This document shows, piece by piece, positions 9,930 through 18,006 of a stretch of 64,000 nucleotides of DNA. Source of the DNA: DASQFQ01 sp963805525 (GTDB lineage: Bacteria > Actinomycetota > Thermoleophilia > Solirubrobacterales > Solirubrobacteraceae). The notes beneath the pieces were generated by a model. The model was given only the letters and a program-made list of their open reading frames with translations, did not search any database and was not told the DNA's origin. Each line of letters starts with the position of its first letter. Position 1 is the stretch's first letter. The position numbers and the translations under genes are program-made. The stretch covers positions 806,001-870,000 of the forward strand of contig CAWDUT010000007.1 in the NCBI GenBank assembly GCA_963805525.1, read 5' to 3'.

Positions 9930-11102
9930 TTACGCCGCGGCCGCGACGCCGGCTTCGACGAAGACGCGCTGGGCGGCGCCGACGCCGGCGCCGTGCTCGA
10001 CCTCGTAGCCGAGCTGGGAGAGCGCCATCTCGAGCCCGGACAGCGACGTCAGGATGTCGAAGGCGCCGAAGTAGCCGCAGTGGGCGATCCGGATGATCCG
10101 GCCCTTGAGCTGGTTCTGGCCGCCGTTGGCGGTGATGCCGAGCTTGCGCAGGGCGCCCGGGATCTTGCCGCCGTCGATCGACTCCGGCAGCTCGACGGCG
10201 GTGACGACCGTGCTGCGCTCGTCGGCGTCGCCGAAGATCTCCAGCCCGATCGCCTGGGCGCCGGCGCGGGTGGCGCGGGCGAGCAGGTCGTGGCGGGCGA
10301 AGACGTCCTCCAGCCCTTCCTCGAGGATGATGTCGAGCGCGATGTCCAGCCCCGTGAAGAGCGGTACGGCGGGCGTGAAGGCGGAGTTGCTGGCGCGCTG
10401 GGCCTTGAGGTTCTTGCCCCAGTCGAAGTAGTAGCGGCCGCCCGGCTTCTGGGCGGCGTAGTCGGCGGCGCGCTGCGAGACGCTCGCGAAGCCGAGGCCG
10501 GGCGGGCACATGAGCGCCTTCTGCGAGCCGGCGACGACGACGTCGACGCCCCACTCGTCCTGGCGCAGCTCGGCGGCGCCCAGGCCGGAGACGGCGTCGA
10601 CGACGAGGATCACGTCGTGGCGCTTGCAGACCTCGGCGATCGCCTGGACGTCGTGCACGACGCCGGTGGAGGTCTCGCTCAGCGTGGCGAAGGCGACCTC
10701 GATGCCGTCGTTCTCCCCCAGCAGGCGGTCGAACTCCGCGGGGTCGAGGCGCTCGCCCCAGCCCGGCTCGTAGCGGACGATCTCGTCGCCGTAGGCCTCG
10801 GCCAGCTCGAGCCAGCGCTCGCCGAACTTGCCGGCGGCGGCCGCGAGCACGGGCGTTCCGGGGCGGATGAGGTTGGCGGCCGCGGACTCCATCGCGCCGG
10901 AGCCGCTGGCGGCGAAGACGAGGACGTCGTTCTCGGTCTGGAAGACCTTGGGCAGCTTGGAGAGCACCCGCTCGTAGATCTCGACGAAGGCGGGAGCGCG
11001 GTGGTAGAGCATCGGCGCGGCCATCGCCTGCGAGACGGCCGGGGGCACGGGCGTCGGCCCGGCGGTCATCAGGTACTGCTTCACGAACGGGTTCGGGGTC
11101 AC
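9930..11102 (-). CDS. Class V aminotransferase (AGXT/serine-glyoxylate type)
   Basis: PLP-dependent aminotransferase, about 390 aa. TAGPTPVPPAVSQAM near the N-terminus, the SGSGAMES phosphate-binding loop, VDAVSGLGA and the PLP lysine in VAGSQKALMCPPG identify the alanine/serine-glyoxylate group. I chose GTG at 11102 because TACTCT lies 7 nt upstream; ATG at 11069 is the alternative. Directly upstream of serA and with no serC in the window, it may act as phosphoserine aminotransferase, as reported for a methanogen relative. That is inference. Confidence 0.85.
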   Translation of the reverse strand: MTPNPFVKQYLMTAGPTPVPPAVSQAMAAPMLYHRAPAFVEIYERVLSKLPKVFQTENDVLVFAASGSGAMESAAANLIRPGTPVLAAAAGKFGERWLELAEAYGDEIVRYEPGWGERLDPAEFDRLLGENDGIEVAFATLSETSTGVVHDVQAIAEVCKRHDVILVVDAVSGLGAAELRQDEWGVDVVVAGSQKALMCPPGLGFASVSQRAADYAAQKPGGRYYFDWGKNLKAQRASNSAFTPAVPLFTGLDIALDIILEEGLEDVFARHDLLARATRAGAQAIGLEIFGDADERSTVVTAVELPESIDGGKIPGALRKLGITANGGQNQLKGRIIRIAHCGYFGAFDILTSLSGLEMALSQLGYEVEHGAGVGAAQRVFVEAGVAAAA

Positions 11103-11109
11103 GTAGTTG

Positions 11110-11115
11110 AGAGTA
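11110..11115 (-). promoter_or_regulatory. -10 hexamer of the aminotransferase gene
   Basis: TACTCT on the minus strand, 7 nt before GTG at 11102. It supports that start and suggests a leaderless aminotransferase-serA transcript. Confidence 0.45.
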
Positions 11116-11116
11116 G

Positions 11117-11542
11117 CTACGACCTCTGACGCTGCCGGTCGATCTCCTCCTGCAGCGAGCGCTGGAGGTCCTCGGGCGAGTAGCCGGCCGCCATCAGCAC
11201 CAGCCAGGCGATCGCGGCGGCGACGCTGAGGGCGACGGCGATGATCGCCAGGACCTTCGCGGCCTGGCGCTGGCCGGGGCGGACGTCCTGGGGCGCGCGC
11301 ACCGCGCACACCCAGCCGGTGAGGCCGAGCGGGATCGAGAACAGGAACGACAGCCCGAGCGAGAACACGAGCAGGCCGAGGCTCGAGATCGCGCACACCA
11401 GCGCGGCGACCGCCAGGCCGTTGGTGCCCTGCTGACCCCGCGGCTGGACGAAGGCCGGCCGCTCGGACTCGTCCGGCGGCGCCGGGGCACCGCCCGGCGC
11501 CTGCGGGGGCAGCCAGCCGCCGGGCAGCTGTGGCTCGGCCAC
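11117..11542 (-). CDS. DUF4190 membrane protein
   Basis: 141 aa. Residues 1-40 are proline-, glycine- and glutamine-rich and cytosolic in character. Two hydrophobic segments follow (about 42-80 and 95-117), with the pattern GLAVAALVCAISSLGLLVF and SIPLGLTGWVCA… typical of actinobacterial DUF4190 proteins. The charged tail is short. GTG start, 7 bp after ilvC. Function unknown. Confidence 0.75.
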   Translation of the reverse strand: MAEPQLPGGWLPPQAPGGAPAPPDESERPAFVQPRGQQGTNGLAVAALVCAISSLGLLVFSLGLSFLFSIPLGLTGWVCAVRAPQDVRPGQRQAAKVLAIIAVALSVAAAIAWLVLMAAGYSPEDLQRSLQEEIDRQRQRS

Positions 11543-11549
11543 GGCCGGC

Positions 11550-12539
11550 CTAGAAGTCGGTCTCGATCCAGTCCATCATCGAGCGCAGCTCCTTGCCCTC
11601 GCGCTCGAGCGGCTGGTCGGCGGCCTCCTTGCGCATGCGCAGGAAGTTCTCCTGCCCCGCGCGGTTCTCCGCGATCCACTCGCGGGCGAACTCGCCGGAC
11701 TGGATCTCGCCGAGGATGTCCTTCATCGCCTGACGCGTCTCCATGGTGATGACCCGCGTGCCGCGCGAGTAGTCGCCGTACTCCGCGGTGTTGGAGATCG
11801 AGTAGCGCATGCCGCTGAGGCCCTTCTCGTACATCAGGTCGACGATCAGCTTGAGCTCGTGGAGGCACTCGAAGTAGGCCATCTTGGGGTCGTAGCCCGC
11901 GTCGACGAGCGTCTCGTAGCCGGCCTTGACGAGCTCGGAGACGCCGCCGCACAGCACGGCCTGCTCACCGAAGAGGTCGGTCTCCGTCTCCTCGCGGAAC
12001 GTCGTCTGGATCACGCCCGCGCGTGTGCCGCCGATCGCCTTCGCGTAGGCGAGCGTGAGCGCGAGCGCGTTGCCGGTCGCGTCCTGCTGGATCGCGACCA
12101 GGCACGGGACGCCGCGCGCCTCGACGTACTGGCGGCGCACCAGGTGGCCGGGGCCCTTGGGCGCCACGAGCCCGACATCGACCTCCGGCGTCGGCTCGAT
12201 CTCGTCGTAGTGGATCGAGAAGCCGTGGCCGAACAGCAGCAGGTTGCCGGGCGCGATCCCGTCGGCGATCTCCTCGCGGTAGACCTCGCCGTGCTTCTCG
12301 TCGGGGAGGAGCACCATCACGATGTCGCCGCGCGAGGCGGCGTCGGCGATGCCGGTCACCTCGAGCCCGGCGGCGCGCGCCTTCTCGACCGAGGCCGAGC
12401 CCTCGCGCAGGCCGACCACGACGTCGACCCCGGAGTCCTTGAGGTTCAGCGAATGAGCATGACCCTGCGAGCCGTAGCCGAGGATCGCGACGGTCTTGCC
12501 GTCGAGGAGGGAGAGGTCTGCGTCGTCGTCGTAGTACAC
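11550..12539 (-). CDS. ilvC: Ketol-acid reductoisomerase
   Basis: Second enzyme of valine/isoleucine synthesis, NADPH-dependent, 329 aa (class I length). The N-terminal Rossmann domain has VAILGYGSQGHAHSLNL and VVVGLREGSAS, whose R and S residues fit NADPH preference. The C-terminal knotted domain has FREETETDLFGEQAVLCGG, with the Mg-binding D and E. GTG at 12539 is chosen because YYDDDADLSLLDGK is the usual N-terminus and TAGCCT lies 8 nt upstream. The partner ilvBN lies 18 kb away at 30213-32452. Confidence 0.95.
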   Translation of the reverse strand: MYYDDDADLSLLDGKTVAILGYGSQGHAHSLNLKDSGVDVVVGLREGSASVEKARAAGLEVTGIADAASRGDIVMVLLPDEKHGEVYREEIADGIAPGNLLLFGHGFSIHYDEIEPTPEVDVGLVAPKGPGHLVRRQYVEARGVPCLVAIQQDATGNALALTLAYAKAIGGTRAGVIQTTFREETETDLFGEQAVLCGGVSELVKAGYETLVDAGYDPKMAYFECLHELKLIVDLMYEKGLSGMRYSISNTAEYGDYSRGTRVITMETRQAMKDILGEIQSGEFAREWIAENRAGQENFLRMRKEAADQPLEREGKELRSMMDWIETDF

Positions 12540-12547
12540 GCGGCGGG

Positions 12548-12553
12548 AGGCTA
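12548..12553 (-). promoter_or_regulatory. -10 hexamer of ilvC built on an upstream stop codon
   Basis: TAGCCT, 8 nt before the ilvC GTG. Its TAG is the stop codon of the YjbR-like gene. Confidence 0.45.
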
Positions 12554-12874
12554 CTGAAGCGAATCGGGCGCGCGGAGGCGCCACGCGTCCTCGACCACCT
12601 CGGCGAGCGTCTCGCGGCTGACGCGCTCGAGGTGGACGAGGACGTAGGCGTGGCCGTCGTAGTGCGGGATCGTGAAGAACACGTCGGGATGGGAGCGCAG
12701 CAGCGCCTCCTTGTCCTCCAGGTCGACGACGGGGACGACGAGCGTCGCCCCCTCGTCGCGGAGCCGGCAGAAGCCCTTGCCGCGGACCTTCAGCGCCTCC
12801 GTCCCGTACCAGGTGCTCTGCTCGACGCCCGGGAGGTCCGCTCCCGCCGCTACGACGTCCGCCCAGCTCGCCAT
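12551..12874 (-). CDS. MmcQ/YjbR family protein
   Basis: 107-aa small globular protein. The conserved pattern W-YG-EALKVRGKGF in the first third, then ATLVVPVVDLEDKEALLRSHPDVFF and YVLVHLERVSRETLAEVVEDAW, matches the MmcQ/YjbR fold. This fold resembles a DNA-binding domain, but its biological role is not established. The ATG at 12874 has TAGCCT 7 nt upstream. Its 5' end overlaps the neighbouring membrane-protein gene by 25 bp. Confidence 0.85.
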   Translation of the reverse strand: MASWADVVAAGADLPGVEQSTWYGTEALKVRGKGFCRLRDEGATLVVPVVDLEDKEALLRSHPDVFFTIPHYDGHAYVLVHLERVSRETLAEVVEDAWRLRAPDSLQ

Positions 12875-13263
12875 GGCGCCGAGGCTACCTGCAGCTCGGC
12901 GAACCCGGCAACCACCAGCGCCTGCAGGACGATCCAGACGGTGCCGGCCGTCTCGGGCGAGCCCCAGCCGGCGATCGCGAACACGATGCTGCCGATCGCC
13001 CAGGCGGCGTTGACGACGATGATCGCGCGCACCGCGGCGGTGCTCGGGCGGCGGCTCGCCAGCGCCACGAGGGCGGCGAAGGCGACGAGCACGACGCCGG
13101 CGGTCCGCAGCCACGCGGCGGGCAGGGCGAGCAGGTCCTCCAGCGGGGCCGCGGCGGCGAGGTAGGCGACGCCGCAGGTCCCGGTGACGGCGGCGTCGAG
13201 GATGAGGGCGGGCTTCAACAGCGAGCGGCCCTGGGTGATGGTGAGTTCGGTCATGGCCGTCAC
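12850..13263 (-). CDS. Small integral membrane protein
   Basis: 137 aa with four hydrophobic segments (about 18-38, 48-70, 78-98, 105-125), no charged catalytic motif and no recognised family. ATG at 13254 is an alternative start. It diverges from the XRE-family regulator at 13341, with a palindrome between them, so that regulator may control it. It overlaps the start of the YjbR gene by 25 bp. Confidence 0.65.
   Translation of the reverse strand: MTAMTELTITQGRSLLKPALILDAAVTGTCGVAYLAAAAPLEDLLALPAAWLRTAGVVLVAFAALVALASRRPSTAAVRAIIVVNAAWAIGSIVFAIAGWGSPETAGTVWIVLQALVVAGFAELQVASAPWRAGRTS
12882..12887 (-). promoter_or_regulatory. -10 hexamer of the yjbR-like gene
   Basis: TAGCCT on the minus strand, 7 nt before ATG at 12874, inside the coding region of the upstream membrane protein. 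Confidence 0.4.
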
Positions 13264-13292
13264 GGTGCCGGAGCGCGTGCATCGAATCCATG

Positions 13293-13303
13293 ACCTCGGA
13301 GGT
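13293..13303. promoter_or_regulatory. Palindrome between divergent genes
   Basis: ACCTCGGAGGT, symmetric about its central base, lies between the membrane-protein gene (start 13263) and the XRE regulator (start 13341). It is placed like an operator near the -35 region of the regulator. Only the symmetry and position are seen. Confidence 0.4.
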
Positions 13304-13328
13304 AATGCCCTTGACGCGCCGGGCGGCG

Positions 13329-13334
13329 TACGCT
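13329..13334 (+). promoter_or_regulatory. -10 hexamer of the XRE regulator (leaderless)
   Basis: TACGCT, six bases, then ATG at 13341. The spacing supports this ATG over the upstream in-frame one at 13290. Confidence 0.45.
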
Positions 13335-13340
13335 CGCGTC

Positions 13341-14120
13341 ATGTCCTCCGCCCCGCCCGTCGGCGTCCTGCTGCGCGACTGGCGGCAGCGCCGCCGCCTC
13401 AGCCAGCTCGACCTCGCGCTCGAGGCCGGCGTCTCGACCCGCCACCTCAGCTTCGTCGAGACCGGCCGCGCCCGCCCGAGCCCGGAGATGGTCCTGCACC
13501 TCGCCGACGAGCTCGAGGTGCCGCTGCGCGAGCGCAACCGGCTGCTGCTCGCCGCCGGCTACGCCCCGGTCTACGAGGAGCGCGCGCTCGACGAGCCCGA
13601 GATGCGGCCGGTCCACGACGCCATCCAGCTCGTGCTCGACGGCCACGACCCGTACCCGGCCATCACCGTCGACCGCGGCTGGGCGCTCGTCGCCCACAAC
13701 CGCGCCGCGGGCCTGCTGATGGAAGGGCTGCCCGAGGATCTGCTCGCGCCGCCCATGAACGTGTTGCGGGCCAGCCTCCATCCGGACGGGCTCGCCCCGC
13801 GAATCGCCAACCTCGGCCAGTGGAAGGCGCACCTGCTCGAGCGGCTCGCGCGCCAGGCGGCGATCACGGGCGATCCGGCCCTGCGCACGCTGCACGCGGA
13901 GCTCGCGGCCTACCCGGCGCCGGAGGAGGAGGCGAGCGGGCCGGCGAGCGACGTCGTCGTGCCGCTGCGGCTGCGCACGCCCGGCGGCGAGCTGCGCTTC
14001 TTCAGCACCGTGACGACGTTCGGGACGCCGGCCGACATCACCGTCGAGGAGCTGTCGATCGAGTCGTTCTTCCCCGCCGACCGCGAGACGGCGGAGCGGC
14101 TGCGCAGCGCGGTGGACTAG
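13341..14120 (+). CDS. XRE family regulator with MLTR/MmyB ligand-binding domain
   Basis: 259 aa. The N-terminal helix-turn-helix (about 8-68; LRDWRQRRRLSQLDLALEAG and STRHLSFVETGRARPS) is followed by the MmyB-like ligand-binding domain (about 90-255; PAITVDRGWALVAHNRAA and LRFFSTVTTFGTPADITVEE), a PAS-like fold thought to bind small hydrophobic ligands. In actinobacteria these often regulate a divergent gene, here the membrane protein at 12850-13263. Its stop shares CTAG with the convergent methyltransferase gene. Confidence 0.88.
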   Translation: MSSAPPVGVLLRDWRQRRRLSQLDLALEAGVSTRHLSFVETGRARPSPEMVLHLADELEVPLRERNRLLLAAGYAPVYEERALDEPEMRPVHDAIQLVLDGHDPYPAITVDRGWALVAHNRAAGLLMEGLPEDLLAPPMNVLRASLHPDGLAPRIANLGQWKAHLLERLARQAAITGDPALRTLHAELAAYPAPEEEASGPASDVVVPLRLRTPGGELRFFSTVTTFGTPADITVEELSIESFFPADRETAERLRSAVD

Positions 14121-14968
14121 GCCGTGGCGGCGGCGACCCAGCTGCGCGCGGGCACGACGACCGAGCCGTCCTCGCGCACGAACGGCAGCGCCTTCTCGCG
14201 GATCGCGGCGATGACGTCCTCGCGCTCGGCCGGGTCGAGCTGCTCGAGCGCGCTGCGCAACATCATCGAGCAGTCGCTGTTGATCGCGATCCAGGCGTCG
14301 ACCGAGGGATAGACGTTCGCGAAGTCGACCGTGTCGACCTCGTACTCGGTGAAGCCGACGGCGTCGAGCTGCTCCTCGATCGTCCCCGGGCGCGCCCAGC
14401 GGAACTGGCCGGGAGCGCCGGGGTCGGGCCGCTCGACGTGCCCGCGCTCGACCAGCTCGCTCATCGGCAGCGAGGCCCACGGGTTCTCGGCCGGCCCCGT
14501 CCAGGCCGCCAGCGCGAGCCGCGCGCCCGGCTTGAGGATCCGGCGCGTCTCGCGCAGCGCCGCCTCGGAATCGGCCATCAGCATGTAGCCCCAGCGGCAC
14601 AGCACGCCGTCGAGCGAGGCCGCCGGCTGGTCGATGCTCCTCTCGGCGTCGATCTGGCGGAAGCGCACGTTGGTGATCCCGAGCTTCTCCGCCCGCGCTT
14701 GGGCGACGGTGATCATCTCGGGCACGAAGTCGGAGGAGATCAGCGTGCCGGTGGGCGCGATCTGCTCGGCGGCGAGGAAGCCGACCTCGCCCGGCCCGGC
14801 CGCGAGCTCGAGCACCTCGTAGCCCGGCTGCAGCCCGAGCGCGTCGACCATCCAGACGGAGACGGGCATGGTCGTGCGGCCCATCGCCTCCGCCTGCGCG
14901 GCCCAGCCCTTGGCCGCCGCTCCCCAGCGGGCGCGGCTCTCCTTGCGGTAGTCGGCGGCGTCGGTCAT
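14117..14968 (-). CDS. Class I SAM-dependent methyltransferase
   Basis: 283 aa. The SAM-binding motif VLELAAGPGEVG lies at about 52-63, followed by SSDFVPEMI and VLCRWGYMLM, a Methyltransf_11 pattern. Its ATG overlaps the menE stop by 4 bp, so the two are translationally coupled. That position makes it a candidate for the last menaquinone step (demethylmenaquinone methylation), for which no other gene is seen here. It lacks obvious UbiE/MenG signatures and is longer than that family, so another substrate is possible. Confidence 0.8.
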   Translation of the reverse strand: MTDAADYRKESRARWGAAAKGWAAQAEAMGRTTMPVSVWMVDALGLQPGYEVLELAAGPGEVGFLAAEQIAPTGTLISSDFVPEMITVAQARAEKLGITNVRFRQIDAERSIDQPAASLDGVLCRWGYMLMADSEAALRETRRILKPGARLALAAWTGPAENPWASLPMSELVERGHVERPDPGAPGQFRWARPGTIEEQLDAVGFTEYEVDTVDFANVYPSVDAWIAINSDCSMMLRSALEQLDPAEREDVIAAIREKALPFVREDGSVVVPARSWVAAATA

Positions 14969-16257
14969 TTGAGCTCCCGGCGCAGCAGCTTGCCAGAGGG
15001 CGTGCGCGGGAGGTGCGCCACCCGCTCGAACGCCTTCGGCACCTTGTAGCCGGCGAGCCGCTCGGCGCAGTGGTCGCGCAGCTCTGCCGCGTCGGGTGGC
15101 GGGTCAGTCGCGGGCACGAACAGCGCGGTCACCGACTCGCCCCACTCCGGGTGCGGGCGGGCGAACACCGCCGCCTCGGCGACCCCGGGATGCTCCTCCA
15201 GCACCGCCTCGACCTCGGCGGGCGCCACGTTCTCGCCGCCGGTCACGATCGTGTCCGACTTGCGGCCGATCACGGTAAGGCGGCCCTGGTCGTCGAGGCG
15301 GCCGAGGTCGCCGGTGCGCAGCGCGTCCCACTCCCCCACCACGGTCGGACCGGAGATGAGGATCTCGCCGTCCTGGGCCACGGTGAGGCCGGTGCCGGGG
15401 AGCGCGCGGCCGGCGGTCTCGAGGTCGCCGGGCTCGGCGAGCGTGACGGTGCTGCACGCCTCGGTGAGGCCGTAGGTCTGGGAGACGGGGAAGCCCGCGT
15501 CGGCGGCGCGGCGGAGGAGTGACGGAGGGCACGGGCCGCCGCCGAGCATGATCCGGCGCAGCCGCGGGCCGGGGCGGCCGCCGGCGTCGAGGATGCGGGC
15601 GAGCATCGTCGGGACGAGCGAGGCGAGCGTGATGTCGCCGTGTTGGAGCGTGCGGGCGGTGCGCTCGGCCTCGAACGGCTCGAGCACGACCGTGCTCGCG
15701 GCGGCGGCCGAGCGCGCCAGGATCATCAGGCCGCCCACGTGCGAGAGCGGCATCGGGCACAGCCAGCGCTCCTCGGGGTCGCTGCCGAGTACCGCGCCGG
15801 CGGCGCGGATGTGGGCGGCGACGTTGCCGAACGTAAGCTCGACGGCGCGGGGCGCGCGCGTGGTGCCCGAGGTGTGGACGATCAGCGCGACCTCGTCTCT
15901 GTGCGGTTCAACGACGTTGAAGGGCGCGCCGCCGTCCTCGGCGAGCGGCGTGTTGACGAGGAACTCGGCCCCGCGCAGCAGGTCCTTGCGCTCGCGCTCG
16001 CCGAGCCGGGGATCGACCGGCATGGCAGGCGCGCGGAGCAGCAGGCAGGCGTGGAAGGCGATCACGAAGGCGCGGCCGGCGGGCAGCGTGATCGCGACGC
16101 GGTCGCCGGGCGCGGCGCCGCGGCTGACGAGCCGCGCGGCCCCGCGCGTGGCGGCCATCAGCAGCTCGCGGTAGGTCAGCCGCTCGTCCGGCGTCTCCAG
16201 CGCGACCGCCTCGGGGCGGCGCGCCGTCGCCCGCGCGAGCCAGGGATCGATCTCCAC
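14965..16257 (-). CDS. menE: o-Succinylbenzoate-CoA ligase
   Basis: AMP-forming acyl-CoA ligase of menaquinone synthesis, 430 aa, short like other MenE proteins. The P-loop-like VHTSGTTRAPRAVELT (about 149-164), QTYGLTEACS (adenylate site), RTGDLGRLD and the C-terminal GYKVPKAFERV…PSGKLLRREL with the catalytic Lys are visible. GTG start with TAGCCT 7 nt upstream. It is divergent from menB, whose -10 overlaps its own. Ligase specificity comes from the men neighbourhood. Confidence 0.88.
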   Translation of the reverse strand: MEIDPWLARATARRPEAVALETPDERLTYRELLMAATRGAARLVSRGAAPGDRVAITLPAGRAFVIAFHACLLLRAPAMPVDPRLGERERKDLLRGAEFLVNTPLAEDGGAPFNVVEPHRDEVALIVHTSGTTRAPRAVELTFGNVAAHIRAAGAVLGSDPEERWLCPMPLSHVGGLMILARSAAAASTVVLEPFEAERTARTLQHGDITLASLVPTMLARILDAGGRPGPRLRRIMLGGGPCPPSLLRRAADAGFPVSQTYGLTEACSTVTLAEPGDLETAGRALPGTGLTVAQDGEILISGPTVVGEWDALRTGDLGRLDDQGRLTVIGRKSDTIVTGGENVAPAEVEAVLEEHPGVAEAAVFARPHPEWGESVTALFVPATDPPPDAAELRDHCAERLAGYKVPKAFERVAHLPRTPSGKLLRRELK

Positions 16258-16264
16258 GGGTCAG

Positions 16265-16274
16265 AGGCTAATGT
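16265..16274. promoter_or_regulatory. Overlapping divergent -10 hexamers of menE and menB
   Basis: On the minus strand TAGCCT (16270-16265) lies 7 nt before the menE GTG. On the plus strand TAATGT (16269-16274) lies 8 nt before ATG 16283 of menB. They share two base pairs, so RNA polymerase could probably occupy only one direction at a time. Confidence 0.45.
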
Positions 16275-16282
16275 CATCCGCC

Positions 16283-17101
16283 ATGGTCGATTGGACGCCG
16301 CACGGCGACTACGACGACATCCGCTACGAGACGGCCGAGGGGATCGCGAAGATCACCATCGACCGGCCGGAGGTGCGCAACGCGTTCCGGCCGGAGACGA
16401 TCGTCGAGATCTCGCGGGCGATGGAGGTCGCGCGCGAGGACCCCGAGGTCGGCGTGATCGTGCTGACGGGCGAGGGGCCGGACGCGTTCTGCTCCGGCGG
16501 CGACCAGCGCGTGCGCGGGGACACGGGGTACGTCGCGGGCGGCGCGAGCGTCGGGCGCTTCCACGTCACCGACCTGCACGTCCAGATCCGCCGGCTGCCG
16601 AAGCCGGTGGTGGCGATGGTGGCCGGCTACGCGATCGGCGGCGGGCACGTGCTGCACCTCGTCTGCGACCTCACGATCGCCGCCGACAACGCGCGTTTCG
16701 GGCAGGTGGGGCCGAAGGTCGGCTCGTTCGACGGCGGCTACGGCGCGTCGCTGCTCTCGTCGCTGGTGGGGCCGAAGAAGGCGAAGGAGTTCTGGCTCCT
16801 GTGCCGCCAGTACGACGCGCAGCAGGCGCTGGACATGGGCCTCGTCAACACGGTCGTGCCGCTGGAGCGGCTCGAGGAGGAGACCGTGCAGTGGTGCCGC
16901 GAGATGCTCGCGCTGTCGCCGTTCGCGCTGCGGCTGGTGAAGGCGAGCTTCCACGCCCACGAGGACGGCTTCGCGGGCATCCAGCAGCTGGCCCATGACA
17001 CGAACTTGCTCTTCTACGCGTCCGAGGAGGCCCAGGAGGGGCGCGAGGCCTACAAGCAGAAGCGCACCCCCGACTTCTCGGCGTTCCCGCGCCGGCCGTG
17101 A
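16283..17101 (+). CDS. menB: 1,4-Dihydroxy-2-naphthoyl-CoA synthase
   Basis: Crotonase-fold enzyme that closes the naphthoquinone ring of menaquinone, 272 aa from this ATG. ATG 16271 would add four residues; I prefer 16283 because of the TAATGT spacing. Signatures: FCSGGDQRVRG (oxyanion hole), AGYAIGGGHVLHLVCDLTIA, GPKVGSFDGGYG and the C-terminal REAYKQKRTPDF. These separate MenB from generic enoyl-CoA hydratases. It is coupled to menA by a 4-bp GTGA overlap. Confidence 0.96.
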   Translation: MVDWTPHGDYDDIRYETAEGIAKITIDRPEVRNAFRPETIVEISRAMEVAREDPEVGVIVLTGEGPDAFCSGGDQRVRGDTGYVAGGASVGRFHVTDLHVQIRRLPKPVVAMVAGYAIGGGHVLHLVCDLTIAADNARFGQVGPKVGSFDGGYGASLLSSLVGPKKAKEFWLLCRQYDAQQALDMGLVNTVVPLERLEEETVQWCREMLALSPFALRLVKASFHAHEDGFAGIQQLAHDTNLLFYASEEAQEGREAYKQKRTPDFSAFPRRP

Positions 17102-18006
17102 GCGGGCATCTGACCGCCGAGCGCCCGAGCGCCGTGCGGATCTGGGTGATGGCCGCCCGTCCGCGCACGCTGCCCGCCGCGGTGGCGCCGGTGCTCGTGG
17201 GCACCGCGCTGGCGTGGACCGAGGGCACGTTCAAGGTCTTCACCTTCATCGCGGCGCTGCTGGGCGCGCTGTTCATCCAGGTCGGGACGAACCTGTCGAA
17301 CGACTACTCCGACGCGCGCCGCGGCGCCGACACCGAGGACCGGCTGGGTCCGGTGCGGGTGACGGCGGGCGGCTTGGTGCCGCCGAAGCAGGTGCTGGTG
17401 GCGACCTACGTGGCGTTCGGGCTGGCGGTGCTGGCGGGCTCGTACCTGATCGCGACCGCGGGCTGGGAGCTGCTGCTGGTCGGCGCCGCCTCGATTCTCG
17501 CGGGCGTTCTCTACACCGGCGGGCCGCGGCCCTACGGTTACGAGGGGCTGGGCGAGGTGTTCGTGTTCCTGTTCTTCGGCGTCGTCGCGGTGACCGGCTC
17601 CTACTTCGCGCAGGTCGAGCGGATCGAGTGGGAGGCGCTGGCGCTGGCGGTGCCGGTGGGACTGCTCGCCTCGGCGATCCTCGTGGTCAACAACGTGCGC
17701 GACCTGGAGACCGACCGGCGGGCGGGCAAGCGGACTCTGGCGGTGCGGCTTGGGCGCGAGCGCACGCGGGTCCTGTACGTGGCGATGGTCGCGGGCGCGT
17801 TCGTGACCGCGCAGATCCCGTGGATTCTCGGCTCGCTGACGCCGTGGCTCCTGCTCGCCCTCCTCGCGATCCCGCTGGCGCTGCGGGTGGTGCGGACGGT
17901 GCGGACGCGCTCCGACGGGCCGGCTTTGAACGGCGCGCTCGCCGGGACGGGCCAGCTCCAGCTCGCGTTCTGCCTCCTGCTCTCGGCGGGCATCCTCGCC
18001 AGCTGA
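17098..18006 (+). CDS. menA: 1,4-Dihydroxy-2-naphthoate polyprenyltransferase
   Basis: Membrane prenyltransferase that attaches the isoprenoid tail to dihydroxynaphthoate, 302 aa with about eight hydrophobic segments. The first Asp-rich motif is QVGTNLSNDYSDARRGADTE (about 61-80), the second NNVRDLETDRRAGKRTLAVR (about 199-218). Both bind Mg-diphosphate. The GTG start overlaps the menB stop, and the last base is the first base of the menC ATG, giving a tightly coupled menB-menA-menC unit. Confidence 0.95.
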   Translation: MSGHLTAERPSAVRIWVMAARPRTLPAAVAPVLVGTALAWTEGTFKVFTFIAALLGALFIQVGTNLSNDYSDARRGADTEDRLGPVRVTAGGLVPPKQVLVATYVAFGLAVLAGSYLIATAGWELLLVGAASILAGVLYTGGPRPYGYEGLGEVFVFLFFGVVAVTGSYFAQVERIEWEALALAVPVGLLASAILVVNNVRDLETDRRAGKRTLAVRLGRERTRVLYVAMVAGAFVTAQIPWILGSLTPWLLLALLAIPLALRVVRTVRTRSDGPALNGALAGTGQLQLAFCLLLSAGILAS

